Under the pieces are notes generated by a model. That model did not search any database. It worked only from the letters and a program-made list of their open reading frames with translations, and was not told the origin of the DNA. The translations under genes were made by a program, and so were the position numbers. From Cyclostephanos tholiformis (taxonomy: Eukaryota > Bacillariophyta > Thalassiosirophyceae > Thalassiosirales > Thalassiosiraceae), in NCBI GenBank assembly GCA_036939975.1, contig JALLPB010000506.1, positions 1-15,198 on the forward strand: a stretch of DNA of 15,198 nt, given 5' to 3'. Within the stretch, counting starts at the first letter, position 1. Each line of letters starts with the position of its first letter. This document shows, one piece after another, positions 6,641 to 15,198 of the stretch.

Positions 6641-8327
6641 ATGCACGGACAACGGCGTTCGGAATACAAGTCACGTCTCCTCAACCCCGAGACGTCTTCA
6701 AAACTGGCCACGAAGGCCCTGCAGTGGAATCATCTGAGCCATGAATTATTGACTCAGCGACGGCGTCTTCTCGGCCCGACGCCTCCTTCGACTAGCGCCG
6801 CATATGCCGCCGCCGACGACGACAACGACGACGCCAAACCTTCTCCCGAGATATTATTGACCCTCACCGAGAAAATGCTCAGCGTCAATCCCGATCCATC
6901 CCATCTATGGAACATTCGAAGGGAGTTGCTCCTGTATGTTGTCCCCAAAGTGGATGAAGACACTGGCATTGTCTCCGAGCTGAACCGACCGAGTGTCTCC
7001 ATTATACCCAACATCGACATCCAATCGGAGTTGAAGTTGACCGCCCATTGTCTGCAGCGCAACCCTAAGGCTTACTCGGCCTGGCACCGTGAGTATGAGT
7101 ATAATGTCTTGACTTTTCGCCTCGTCTGCGCCGCCCACGAGACTCTCAACGTCATTGATGTCCATTATATCAGATCGTAAATGGTCACTTGTGTGTTATT
7201 TGACTCATCCTACCCCCGACGATGATAGTAGCACCTCATCGCCAAAGGCCAAAGATTCGCAACAAAGCCACCTGATTAACGTGAAGAAAATCCTTCAATC
7301 GGAGCTAGAACTATGCGCGCAATTTTTGCAACTCGATGAGCGCAATTTTCATTGTTGGAACTATCGGCGGTTCGTGGTGGCTCTGTTGGGCTCTTGTGGT
7401 GGGCGTGGCACATCGGATACATTACAAAATCAAACTGTAGATTTGGGAGTAATCTCGGACGTGAATATATTCAGTGGATCGTGGTCCCCTTGGCTAAAGC
7501 ATCAATCACAGGTATCAATGGGTGCGCAATTATTGCCAAGCGCTTTTGCGCTTTCATCTAGTCAAGGGGAAAAATGTAAGGGGACGCACAATATTGCCAA
7601 AGCCATCATTAAGCTATCCGAGGCGGAGCTCGAAGAAATTATCAGCAATGAATGGAATTTCACCAATTCTAAGATCCAAGACAACTTCTCCAACGGATCA
7701 GCATTTCACTATCGATCGAAGCTGCTGCCTTTGATGCTTGAGTCTAGGCTGGCGTCCACCCATCGTGTCAGCAGCGACGAAAGCAGCGGCAGACTCAGCC
7801 CAGCCACGAGGTATGCAGAATCTCTGGTATTTGCGCGAGAAGAATGGGAAAATATACTGCTGAATGCAATATTTACAGAGCCAGATGATCAGACTCCATG
7901 GTGGTACCATCGATTCATCGTATCTTGGATGAAACCTCCTGCGGTTGTTGGCGATGAATTGGTGCTGGAGTACGAAACGTTATTGTTCGAAATGGCCGAT
8001 TCGCTAAGAGATTTACTCGAGGTGGAAAAGGAAAACAGTATGTTGGGCAACATCGTCGAGGGAGATGAAAGTAAGGGTGCGAAGTGCAAGTGGGCTTACA
8101 TAGGGTTGCACATGGTGCTATCGACTCTGTTGGAGTCCAAAACCTTGGACGAAGGTGAAGCAGCGAACTTGAGACAGGAAGCAGGGGAATGTTTGACAGA
8201 ATTGATAAAAATTGACCCAAATAGAAGCGAAAGGTATCAAAATTTGGCTGCTGATATTATTCGGGCGCAGAGTGGGGGGATATCAAGAATAGAAGGAAAG
8301 CTTTCAAATATGTTGTCGGGATGTTGA
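6641..8327 (+). CDS. RABGGTA: Rab geranylgeranyltransferase alpha subunit
   Basis: With the beta subunit, this protein forms the cytosolic enzyme (GGTase II) that adds geranylgeranyl groups to the C-terminal cysteines of Rab GTPases presented by Rab escort protein. Two exons, 6641-7088 and 7174-8327, encode 533 residues. The family-typical MHG start supports the chosen ATG. Five prenyltransferase-alpha (PPTA) repeats are visible: LWNIRREL (89-96), AYSAWHHRKWSL (144-155, recreated by splicing), NFHCWNYRRFV (207-217), GSAFHYRSKLLP (324-335) and EPDDQTPWWYHRF (385-397). The C-terminal segment with CKW and IDPNR resembles other RabGGTA proteins. The leucine-rich-repeat and Ig-like domains of animal forms are absent, as in yeast Bet4. 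Two oddities: Phe replaces the usual Trp in repeat 4, and about 75 extra Ser-rich residues sit between repeats 3 and 4. A DDDNDD acidic patch lies near residue 60. Confidence 0.93.
7089..7173 (+). other. RabGGTA intron, 85 bases
   Basis: The donor GTGAGT follows TGGCACC and the acceptor ATATCAG precedes ATCGTAAATGG. Splicing completes a split His codon (C|AT) and restores the WHHRKW core of the second PPTA repeat, which neither exon has alone. Confidence 0.93.
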
Positions 8328-8397
8328 TGGCATTTAGTACTGGAACGAAGCATCATTACCGCTGGCTGATCAGATAGATTTTTAGGCAGTGACGGCC

Positions 8398-8403
8398 AAT
8401 AAA
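8398..8403 (+). terminator. AATAAA polyadenylation signal for RabGGTA
   Basis: AATAAA occurs 71 bases after the RabGGTA stop, in the 244-base space between two convergent genes. Position and sequence fit a polyadenylation signal. The transcripts of the two genes may overlap tail to tail. Confidence 0.4.
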
Positions 8404-8571
8404 CATCGTTATCAAATTTTCTCTCTCCACCAAGTTAGAATCAGATTCTAGAGCGTCGTCAAGACTCTCCTTCTCGCCGTGTATGAACATTTCGTGCGAA
8501 TCAGCTTGTATTGAATATTATTTTGGAAAAGCGAGGTAACAGCCACAAGATCCAGCAACCCCCAAAACCCT

Positions 8572-9393
8572 CTACGGCGTTGGATCCGCCACCCCGAAGA
8601 ATTTCCTCAGGGTGTACCTGTTCAGCCGAACGCCTGGGTCGGCATTATACGTGAGAATGAGGTTAATCCGCGTCCCCTCCGCTATCTCCGACACCCGATG
8701 GAGGGAATCTCTGCCTCGAAATATGTACATGTCCCCCGCAACGAGGTCAGGTTCCTCGACGACCATCGACGCCTCATGTGCGAATGCGTGAATCACATCC
8801 GAGGGCATATCGTCCCATCCCTCGACAACTCGCCTAGAATTTGGCACGAATTGAAATTTCCCCCCCACATGTGCTGGCCGTAGTATCAGGGAGACACTGT
8901 ACTCGGACCGGTCGAGGTGCCATTGCAATCCGTCGCCAGGGCGGAATACGTTCGCGTAATACCTGCCATGCGGGTCGGCGGAGGGGTGCAATTCCGTTCC
9001 GAGGATAGAACCGACGAAGTTTATGAATTCGCGAGACTCGTAGAGATCGGTCAATTCGACAAAATGAGGAGCGAGGTGGCGGGCGTCGATTATGAGTTTT
9101 GACGAGTTGAGGAGCACGTTGCGGGGATGATTCGTTGGCGACTGAAAGGAGGCGGAATCGCCCTCCTCTTCTAGGAAGACGTTGTGACTGTCGCAAGAGT
9201 AAAATCCAACGCCCCGCCGTTCTAGGTCCAGGATGCACGACGTGAGTTTGTCTATGGCGCATGGTCGGAGAAAGTCGGGGAGTGCAACGAAACCTTGCAC
9301 TGTCAACTGAGAAATCGACGATTGCAAGAGTTTTTCGTAGCCGCTTGCATCCTTCTTTGTATCGATGGGGTATTTTTCGATATTGACTATCAT
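8572..9393 (-). CDS. 2-oxoglutarate/Fe(II)-dependent oxygenase, ArpA/HalD-like
   Basis: This intronless 273-residue protein has a double-stranded beta-helix oxygenase core in its C-terminal half. Iron ligands are visible as H159 and D161 in QWHLDRSEYS and H232 in RGRDSLHRV. R242, in EGTRINLILTYN, is placed to bind the 2-oxoglutarate carboxylate. The blocks YYANVFRPGDG, GGKFQFVPNSR and AGDMYIFRGR resemble bacterial ArpA-type proteins and amino-acid halogenases of the HalD/BesD group. Because Asp occupies the second ligand position rather than Gly, hydroxylation or another oxygenation is expected, not halogenation. The substrate is unknown. There is no signal peptide or membrane segment, so the protein is probably cytosolic. 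The start is the first in-frame ATG; the stop is TAG. It converges with RabGGTA. A foldback element lies about 130 bases upstream of its start. Confidence 0.85.
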   Translation of the reverse strand: MIVNIEKYPIDTKKDASGYEKLLQSSISQLTVQGFVALPDFLRPCAIDKLTSCILDLERRGVGFYSCDSHNVFLEEEGDSASFQSPTNHPRNVLLNSSKLIIDARHLAPHFVELTDLYESREFINFVGSILGTELHPSADPHGRYYANVFRPGDGLQWHLDRSEYSVSLILRPAHVGGKFQFVPNSRRVVEGWDDMPSDVIHAFAHEASMVVEEPDLVAGDMYIFRGRDSLHRVSEIAEGTRINLILTYNADPGVRLNRYTLRKFFGVADPTP

Positions 9394-9520
9394 CTCCGCC
9401 AGACCCTCATGGCACCCTCATCATCATCCTCGATCCTCGCCATCCGTCCCCCCCCCCTCACTCGGCCCTGTTGTGGGTGGAATACCGCTGGCTCCCGCCA
9501 CAAAAAAAGATCACAGTGAA

Positions 9521-9648
9521 TGGGTGGCTCCCAAAATTCGGTTAAACCGTTTTAGCCACCATTTTCTCGTGGTTAGATCCTGGCTAGATCCTNAAAAAGT
9601 TCTAAATTTTGGGGGTCTAAATAATAACCGAATAATGGGAGCCACCCA
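9521..9648. mobile_element. MITE-like foldback element with 24-base terminal inverted repeats
   Basis: The left terminus (9521-9544, starting TGGGTGGCTCCC) and the right terminus (9625-9648) are inverted copies matching at 22 of 24 bases, enclosing a 128-base unit with no coding capacity. The left arm also folds on itself: GGTGGCT (9523-9529) pairs with AGCCACC (9554-9560), AAAA with TTTT, and CGGTT with AACCG. TAGATCCT occurs twice (9574-9581 and 9585-9592), immediately before an ambiguous base at 9593. I see no clear target-site duplication. It lies between the RPB2 3' end and the oxygenase promoter. Confidence 0.65.
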
Positions 9649-9812
9649 ATGTCTCGTTCATTTTTTAATCAACCACGCACCACTTAATGGGATGTTAAAT
9701 AAAAATGGTGTGCAAGAAATGTAATCTTACTCGCAGAAATAGACGTTAGTAAACAATAGAAGAGCTTCTTCTAAGCATTCAGCCTCAAGTTATGAAATTA
9801 AAGGCGTGATGA
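9649..9812. other. RPB2 3' flank
   Basis: AT-rich sequence between the RPB2 stop and the foldback element. I see no gene and no clear AATAAA on the minus strand. It probably contains the RPB2 3' UTR and cleavage site. Confidence 0.4.
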
Positions 9813-12800
9813 TTAGTAACTATTATCTCTCGTTTCGCGAATGTCGGTGTAAATCCTAGGACTAATGCACATCGACGTAAGTTCCTGGAAAAGCAACTTG
9901 CACGCGTAGGGGATCTCTACCTGGCATATCTTGTAGGGTCGGCCAACGCAGGTGGGGGTCCTGCACTCGTATGTCATTTTCTTAAGATTGGATTGCGCGG
10001 TGAGGCCGCACCTCTCGCAGACGTGAATGCGATACTCGTCGGAGTTGCAGAAGAAGCGATCGCGGATGAAGTTAGAGCATCCGTGAGTGATGAGACAATC
10101 GCGTTCCATCTCCCCCATGCGCAGGCCACCATCTCTGGCACGACCTTCCAACGGCTGGCGGGTGAGCATGGCTACTGGACCTCGCGCACGAGAATGAATC
10201 TTGTCGTCGACCTATTAAAATATGGAGGCATTGGTTGATACGCATGAGTTATGAAGTAAGAAAAATGATTGACGAAATGGTAATAACAACTAACCAAGTG
10301 TTTCAATCTCTGGTAAAAAGTGGGTCCGATAAAGACGCGAGCATTTAAAGGGCGTCCGGTATGACCCTGGTACATTGCCTCATTCCCATGGCATTGGTAA
10401 CCCATGGCGTGCAATCGCTGGCTGATGTCATCAACCTTAACATCCGTAAACGGAGTGGCATCGCCTTCACACCCTTGGAAGACAGCAACCTTCCCGAGAA
10501 TGCACTCGATCAACTGCGCGATGGTCATGCGAGACGGGATGGCGTGCGGGTTGACAATGATGTCCGGGACTATGCCCTCGCAGGTGAACGGCATGTCCTC
10601 CTGGCGGTACGTCATACCGATCGTTCCCTTCTGACCGTGCCTCGATGCGAATTTGTCACCAACTTGAGGTACGCGGACGTTGCGGATACGGACCTTCGTG
10701 AAGCGGTACCCCTCCTTCGTAGTGCTGATCAGAACGTTGTCGACGATCCCGCTCTCGTTCGCCTTCATGGATGTACTGCAGTCTCGCTTGGTGTAGCGAG
10801 AAGGGGTATTCATCATCGTGTCCGTAGGCGTCGTCTTTCCAATGAGCACATCATCTCCGGACACGCGAGTGCCGGGAGCGCACAGGCCATCGTCATCTAG
10901 CTTGCTGTAATCACCATACTTCATCCCACGGGTGCTATCAGTCGTGGGGCGCTCAAACAGCTCCGAGTTAAGGGCACCGACGGATCCGACGCTAGCGGAC
11001 TTTTCCTGGTCGTTGTAGCAACGGTAGTAGGACGACCGGAACAGTCCGCGATCGATGGCGCTCTGGTTCATGATGAGAGAGTCCTCCTGATTATAGCCAG
11101 TGTAAATCATTATGCCAACCACCACGTTGACGCCGCTGGGGAGCTCACGAAATTTGAGAAATTCCATGGCCCGTGTGGTACAAAGAGGTTTCTGGGGATA
11201 ATGGAGGACATGCGCCATCGTATCCATGCGAACTTGGTAGTTGGATGCGTAGATTCCCATGGCCTGCTTCCCCATGGCACTTTGGTCTGGATATGGATTG
11301 CCGAAAGAAAGGGATAACATGAGGAGAGATTGGGATGTAATATTTTAGAAATTCAAAACAATATAATTGAAGGATGATGACTCACATGTATTACGGGGAC
11401 TTTGGTTGTGATCGGGGAACGGAATGATGGAGGCGCACACCCCCAGTATCATCGACGGATGAATCTCGCAGTGGGTGTAGGTGGTGATGTACGATTCAGT
11501 CAAATCGCTTGGCTCCATGGCGATCATAGTCGTCTCCTCCTCCTCCGTGTCTATGTATTCGACGAGGCCCTCCATCAGCAGGTCCGTCCACATGAACTTT
11601 TTCTGGTCGGGGTGAAACCCCTGTAGCTGTGAGATGTGGTGCTTCTTGATCGCCAACTCCTGGTCGTTGACGATGAACAGCGGGCGGCAAATGCGGCCAG
11701 CGTCTGTGTATATGCGCACCTCCGACTCGGGGATGTCTCGCACGATGCTGACCTCCGCGTCGATGTCAATCATACGACGAAGTTGGCGGAACGTCTGCAC
11801 GAGCTGCTTCGGATCACGGTGTATTCCCACCCAGTTCCCGTTGACGAAGATCTTGCATGTGGTCGGCTCGGCGATGACTGATGGCAGGATGTCCGTCAGA
11901 TTCTCGGTGCTGAACTCCTCAAGGAATTCCATGACCGGCACCTTGGAAGGGTGAGGGGAAGGCAAAAAGATACAATTGAGCGATTCGACGAATTACAAAT
12001 ATTATGGCATGGATAGTGTTTTTGCACGAAACTCACCTGCGACGTCCCGGTGGTGATATACGCCATTAGGGCCATGTTCTTGACGAGGCCAACGGCTTGG
12101 CCTTCGGGGGTCTCGGCGGGACAGACCATGCCCCAGTGGGAGTTGTGAAGCTGACGCGGCTTAGCCTGCTTCCCCGTACGAGCGAGAGGGGTGTTACTAC
12201 GACGGAGGTGGGAGAGGGAGGAGGCATAGGTCAATCGGTTCAACACCTGGGAAACCCCGGCCTTGGACGTGTTTCCCTTGTCGCCCCCTAAAGTTGGTCG
12301 AGTGTGGAGGGCAAGAAAATTTATTTCGAAAAAGGTGAGCATCGAGCGATGATCCCTGACCGAAGAAGCCACGTCATCACTAACAACAGAAATACGATGC
12401 CGACTCACAATTTCCGGTGGCCAAACTGTACTTCAACCCGTCCGATATGTGATTGGACTTGATCGCAGCACCCACATTAAAGTGTTTCCCCTCGTCGAGG
12501 CAGCGCTGCAGGTGCCTCCTCACGTCCTTCGTCAATTTTCGGAAAAGCACACGGAAGAGCCCCCCCAAGAGCGGTCCCGCGAGGTCGAGACGCTTCTTCC
12601 CGAAATGGTCCCGATCGTCCTCGTCGGCCCGACCGAGCTTGCACATCAGCAGCTTGTGAACGGCGTACCCGACGAAGAATCCCTTTTTCGTCTCGCAGTG
12701 CTCCTCGGTCCCGACGTGCGGGAGTACCTCCTTCTGGAGTATGCCGGCGGCGTAACGTATGCGATCGTCCTTGGTCACATCCCGTGCCGATCCCCTCCTG

Positions 12801-13888
12801 CCGATGAAGTCGAGCGCCACCTCCTGCTTCTGTATGACGAACGCCTCCTCTAGGCTCGGTCGGAATAGGTCCATCATTTCCCCGTCCGTCAAGTCGTACA
12901 CCACGTGCTCGATGATGTCTCGATCGGCGACGTAGCCCAATGCCCTAAATATTATGACCACAGGTATATCCGTTCGGATGTATGGCAACGTGCTTCGTAT
13001 CTGATTCCCCTCGATACTTCCCTTCCCCCCCTTCTGGTACATTTGTATGTACAACGTGGAAGTTGGCCTCGTCGAGTTCTCCACCTGCGATCGGGTCTCG
13101 ATGACCCACGAGAACTTGGAGGGCTGCTTCTTACGGAAGGCGTATACGTGATTGTTCGACATGCGCTCCTGCGCCACGATGACCTTCTCGCTACCGTTGA
13201 TAACGAAATACCCCCCCTGGTCGTATATGCACTCCCCGAGATCGGCGAGCTGCGCGTCGTCCTTGTCGCTCAATACGCAGAAGAGCGACCGCAGCATGAT
13301 GGGGACGTAACCCAAAAATTCCTTCCTGGCCTCCTCAGTCGACACGGGCGTGCCCATGACCTCGGCGGGATTCGAGACGTTGACGTCCTGGGCGACGCGA
13401 TACTCGTTCATGACCACGTCGACGTACAGGGGGGCGGCGTATGTGAGATTGCGCAATCTCGCCTCGTGTGGGAACATGTTCGTGACGGTCCCGTCCTTCT
13501 CGACGGTCGTTGGCTTCGAGAGGTAGACCTGTCCGAATTTCACCTCGAATACCTTCTTCGTGGAGCTGCTAACCATTTCCTCGTATCCCGCCTCGTCATA
13601 TCCCACGCTCAATTGCATCTCTGGACTAAGGCGTATCGCGCCGGAATCGTCGACCAATTCCTGCATGGTGTTCTGTATGAATTCGTCGAAGGAATCGAGC
13701 TGCTGTCTGACGAGTCCCTTCTCCTCAAAGTAGGCCGAGATCACGGCCCACGCATCCTCCTGGGTGACCGGGAGGGAGTCCAGGTCCATCATCATCTCGT
13801 CGCCATCGGGGTCGATGGCGGCGGGTACGACGACGTCGCCGTAGACGTCGTCGTCGGTCACGTCCATATTCATTTCGTCCGCCATCAT
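9813..13888 (-). CDS. RPB2: DNA-directed RNA polymerase II subunit RPB2
   Basis: RPB2 is the second-largest subunit of nuclear RNA polymerase II and forms one side of the active-site cleft. Five exons on the minus strand (13888-12409, 12287-12037, 11941-11386, 11286-10295, 10211-9813) join in frame to 1225 residues, close to yeast Rpb2 (1224). Visible landmarks are [28 protein letters not shown] of the lobe region (in pieces), the fork-region motif [26 protein letters not shown] (826-832), [12 protein letters not shown] (972-983, hybrid-binding lysines), [22 protein letters not shown], and the C-terminal [13 protein letters not shown] zinc site at C1158, C1161, C1176 and C1181 has CX4C as its second pair instead of the usual CX2C. 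The N-terminus is acidic; Met1, Met2 or Met5 could start. The family assignment excludes RPA2 and RPC2 on overall similarity to Pol II forms. Confidence 0.96.
10212..10294 (-). other. RPB2 intron 4, 83 bases
   Basis: The donor is GTTAGT after CACTTG and the acceptor is TTTTAATAG before GTCGACGAC. It is phase 0 and joins QRLKHLV to [11 protein letters not shown], the conserved Rpb2 sequence. The donor is weaker than the GTGAGT used by the other three RPB2 introns. Confidence 0.92.
11287..11385 (-). other. RPB2 intron 3, 99 bases
   Basis: The donor GTGAGT follows AATACAT and the acceptor CCAG precedes ACCAAAGTG. Splicing completes a split Tyr codon (T|AC), giving [16 protein letters not shown], the invariant Rpb2 sequence. 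Confidence 0.94.
11942..12036 (-). other. RPB2 intron 2, 95 bases
   Basis: The donor GTGAGT follows ACGTCGCAG and the acceptor CCAAG precedes GTGCCGGTC. It is phase 0. The join reads [16 protein letters not shown], matching the expected Rpb2 context. Confidence 0.92.
12288..12408 (-). other. RPB2 intron 1, 121 bases
   Basis: The donor GTGAGT follows GGAAATT and the acceptor CTTTAG precedes GGGGCGAC. A split Trp codon (T|GG) is completed, giving [20 protein letters not shown], as in other Rpb2 proteins. Confidence 0.94.
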
Positions 13889-13994
13889 GAATAATCTCTA
13901 GTCACCCCCACTTTATTGTTTTTTCGTCGGCGGCCGGCCAGTCGACGTATAGTGGCGGCGACGGCGGTTGGCTTCCTGGGGCCAGGCTACTCTG

Positions 13995-13999
13995 ATTGG
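13995..13999 (-). promoter_or_regulatory. CCAAT box upstream of RPB2
   Basis: On the coding strand of RPB2, CCAATCA lies about 107 bases before the start codon. The same heptamer is found before RabGGTA. Function is inferred from the motif alone. Confidence 0.3.
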
Positions 14000-14115
14000 C
14001 GGGTGGGGCGGCGGAAGTGATATATGAGAGATAATAATATTAGATTAGAGCTAGGGGGGCGGGGGACTGTGGGAGGGGAATAATGTTGCAAAAAAATAAA
14101 ATCAAGGGGGAAGTT

Positions 14116-14155
14116 GGGGCGGGGCGGGGCGGGGCGGGGCGGGGCGGGGGGGGGC
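14116..14155 (+). repeat. (GGGGC)n tract in the RPB2 upstream region
   Basis: Six perfect GGGGC units (14116-14145) are followed by a G9 run and C. The strand has more than enough G runs to form a G-quadruplex. The G-rich strand is the RPB2 template strand, about 230 bases upstream of the start. GC boxes of the SP1 type also match this sequence. Confidence 0.85.
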
Positions 14156-14160
14156 GGCGC

Positions 14161-14670
14161 GAGGTGCCGTGTTGTTTTTTAACAACTGGGAGCCCTTGAT
14201 TAATAACGTCTGTCCGGCTTCAAAGTTCCTCTTGTTAAAATCATTAGGTAATTGTTTTTGGAAAAACTGCTCATATTATCTACCTTGCTTTTCGGAAAAT
14301 GTGATTCCACGGCCAACGAAGTCGCACAAGTCATCCCAGGGCTGCACAATCAGCGAAAAGTGGTTCAGTAGCATCACAAAATAATTTTTGAATTCGCGGG
14401 CAGCATTTTATGGTATAACGTATTTCTGGACACTGGACATCATTATTTTATATTCATGGCTTATGAGCAGCACTAAATAAGCAACAAAAAAATCCATCCC
14501 TGAGCGTCATAAAATAGGCCTTTTCCGGCCCACATAGTCATTTTTGTGTTGTCTGTGAATGATTTTCTTGTCGCATCATTCCCGGATCAGTTCATTTTTA
14601 GCTTTTCACGAGCAGCACTAATTGGTATAAGCCAGCACCAGGCAGGCCACCACAACCAAACACAGCAGGC
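14161..14670. other. AT-rich stretch with no recognised gene
   Basis: Short frames exist on both strands (plus 14169-14384; minus about 14395-14170, interrupted by one stop), but neither resembles a family I know. A GTTGTT/AACAAC stem (14171-14186) and a hairpin at 14459-14482, whose loop sequence recurs at 14610-14621, are the only structures seen. Confidence 0.4.
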
Positions 14671-14838
14671 ATGACTCCTGGGGAGGAATCTTGTGTGTTG
14701 CATGAGTGGAGACAGGCATGGAAAAGTAAAACTGATAAGGCAAGGCGGAGGAGTGCTTCGGCTGGTGCTGTTGGGAGGATGTGGATGGAAGCACAGATTC
14801 CATGCAAACATTTACTGGTGTGTGTGAGGTGCAACTGA
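14671..14838 (+). CDS. Short ORF of unknown function, 55 codons
   Basis: This frame starts with ATG and reads MTPGEESCVLHEWRQAW, continues through a basic stretch (KARRRS) and ends at TGA in a CVRCN context. Composition is protein-like, but I recognise no domain. It overlaps the start of the longer open frame at 14802 in another frame, so the two may be exons or parts of one broken gene. Chance is possible. Confidence 0.2.
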   Translation: MTPGEESCVLHEWRQAWKSKTDKARRRSASAGAVGRMWMEAQIPCKHLLVCVRCN

Positions 14839-15198
14839 GGATAATGACAGATGTTGAACAGTTCCCTTTTTGTCTCAAACATACCTTCCCCTCAAAGGAG
14901 ATAGCATTGATCTGTATTGCTGGGGAAGCAAATTTGTTTGGAATAAGAATTCAAATCAGGAGGAGTGACCACTTCCAGCTAGTACATGTCTATGGACAAT
15001 CAGTTGGTGATCCATGCCACGTTCTTGTGCACTATGGCAGCTCTTCTTGCCGGTGGACAGTAAATGCATTATCTACTAGGATTGGGAGGCAGAAGTACAG
15101 CAGTCCTAAGTTGAGTGAAAAGAGTGACCTCAAACAACAGCACGCTCCCTGGCATCTATTGCAGGCTCAGTACCCCCAGATCCTCCTCAGGCTTATCC
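14802..15198 (+). CDS. Unidentified ORF, open at the right window edge
   Basis: A plus-strand frame has no stop from 14739 to the last base (about 153 codons). The first ATG is at 14802 and a second at 14844. The 132 codons from 14802 include MTDVEQFPFCLKHTF, KEIALICIAGEANLFGIRIQ and DHFQLVHVYGQSVGDPCHVLVHYGS, with no repeats or compositional bias. I do not recognise a family. The alternating hydrophobic pattern followed by HY faintly recalls the end of OTU-type proteases, but I would not assign that. The protein continues beyond the window. Minus-strand frames at 14587-14882 overlap its beginning and look like shadows. Confidence 0.4.
   Translation, partial: MQTFTGVCEVQLRIMTDVEQFPFCLKHTFPSKEIALICIAGEANLFGIRIQIRRSDHFQLVHVYGQSVGDPCHVLVHYGSSSCRWTVNALSTRIGRQKYSSPKLSEKSDLKQQHAPWHLLQAQYPQILLRLI

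Noticed and set aside
6271..6744. Plus-strand ORF of 157 codons
   Set aside because: It is built from the 27-base duplication, the direct repeats and the tRNA relic, and runs out of frame into the RabGGTA start.
10361..10900. Plus-strand ORF of 179 codons
   Set aside because: Antisense shadow of RPB2 exon 4.
12905..13894. Plus-strand ORF of 329 codons
   Set aside because: It is exactly antisense to RPB2 exon 1, whose conserved protein sequence is certain. Strong codon bias explains the open antisense frame.
14170..14395. Minus-strand coding remnant (frame containing QPWDDLCDFVGRGI, one internal stop)
   Set aside because: The composition is protein-like, but it matches no family I know and is antisense to another open frame of similar length.
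5425..14497. Shared 14-mer ACAAAAAAATCCAT at 5425-5438 and 14484-14497
   Set aside because: It is dominated by an A7 run and its flanks do not match, so coincidence is likely.
1..15198. CRISPR array, toxin-antitoxin, defence or biosynthetic cluster
   Set aside because: No regularly spaced repeats with unique spacers and no linked gene set. The gene content and introns are those of a eukaryotic nuclear genome.

Overview
The window looks like nuclear DNA of a single-celled eukaryote, most likely a stramenopile alga such as a diatom (inference). Two genes carry short GT-AG introns of 83 to 121 bases, intergenic spaces are small, a LINE-type retrotransposon is present, and an RNA polymerase II subunit with a full-length eukaryotic layout fills the right half. 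TAA, TAG and TGA all act as terminators in intact genes here, so the standard code applies.

Layout from left to right. Bases 102-1448 hold the 3' part of a ubiquitin-specific protease gene (+) that is broken by an in-frame stop and several single-base frame changes near homopolymers. A GC-rich LINE-like element on the minus strand follows (about 1450-5225). Its intact 1077-codon ORF (1841-5074) encodes an apurinic-type endonuclease, a reverse transcriptase, and a block of three zinc-finger-like motifs placed between the RT catalytic core and the thumb. Bases 5226-6640 are mostly non-coding: a small acidic reading frame on the minus strand, several tandem repeats and the 3' half of a tRNA-like sequence.

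Bases 6641-8327 (+) encode the alpha subunit of Rab geranylgeranyltransferase in two exons. It converges on a minus-strand 2-oxoglutarate/Fe(II) oxygenase of the ArpA/HalD-like type (8572-9393). A 128-base MITE-like foldback element (9521-9648, containing the only ambiguous base in the window) lies between the oxygenase start and the 3' end of RPB2. RPB2, the second-largest subunit of RNA polymerase II, occupies 13888-9813 on the minus strand in five exons; the joins are in frame and give 1225 residues. Upstream of it are a CCAAT box and a (GGGGC)n tract. The last kilobase is of uncertain content, but a plus-strand frame stays open from 14739 to the window edge.

The genes do not form a pathway: two are housekeeping genes (transcription, vesicle-traffic prenylation), one is a stand-alone oxygenase, and the left quarter is repeat-rich and decayed. 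I see no defence system, CRISPR array or biosynthetic cluster. The most unusual item is the finger-containing reverse transcriptase.
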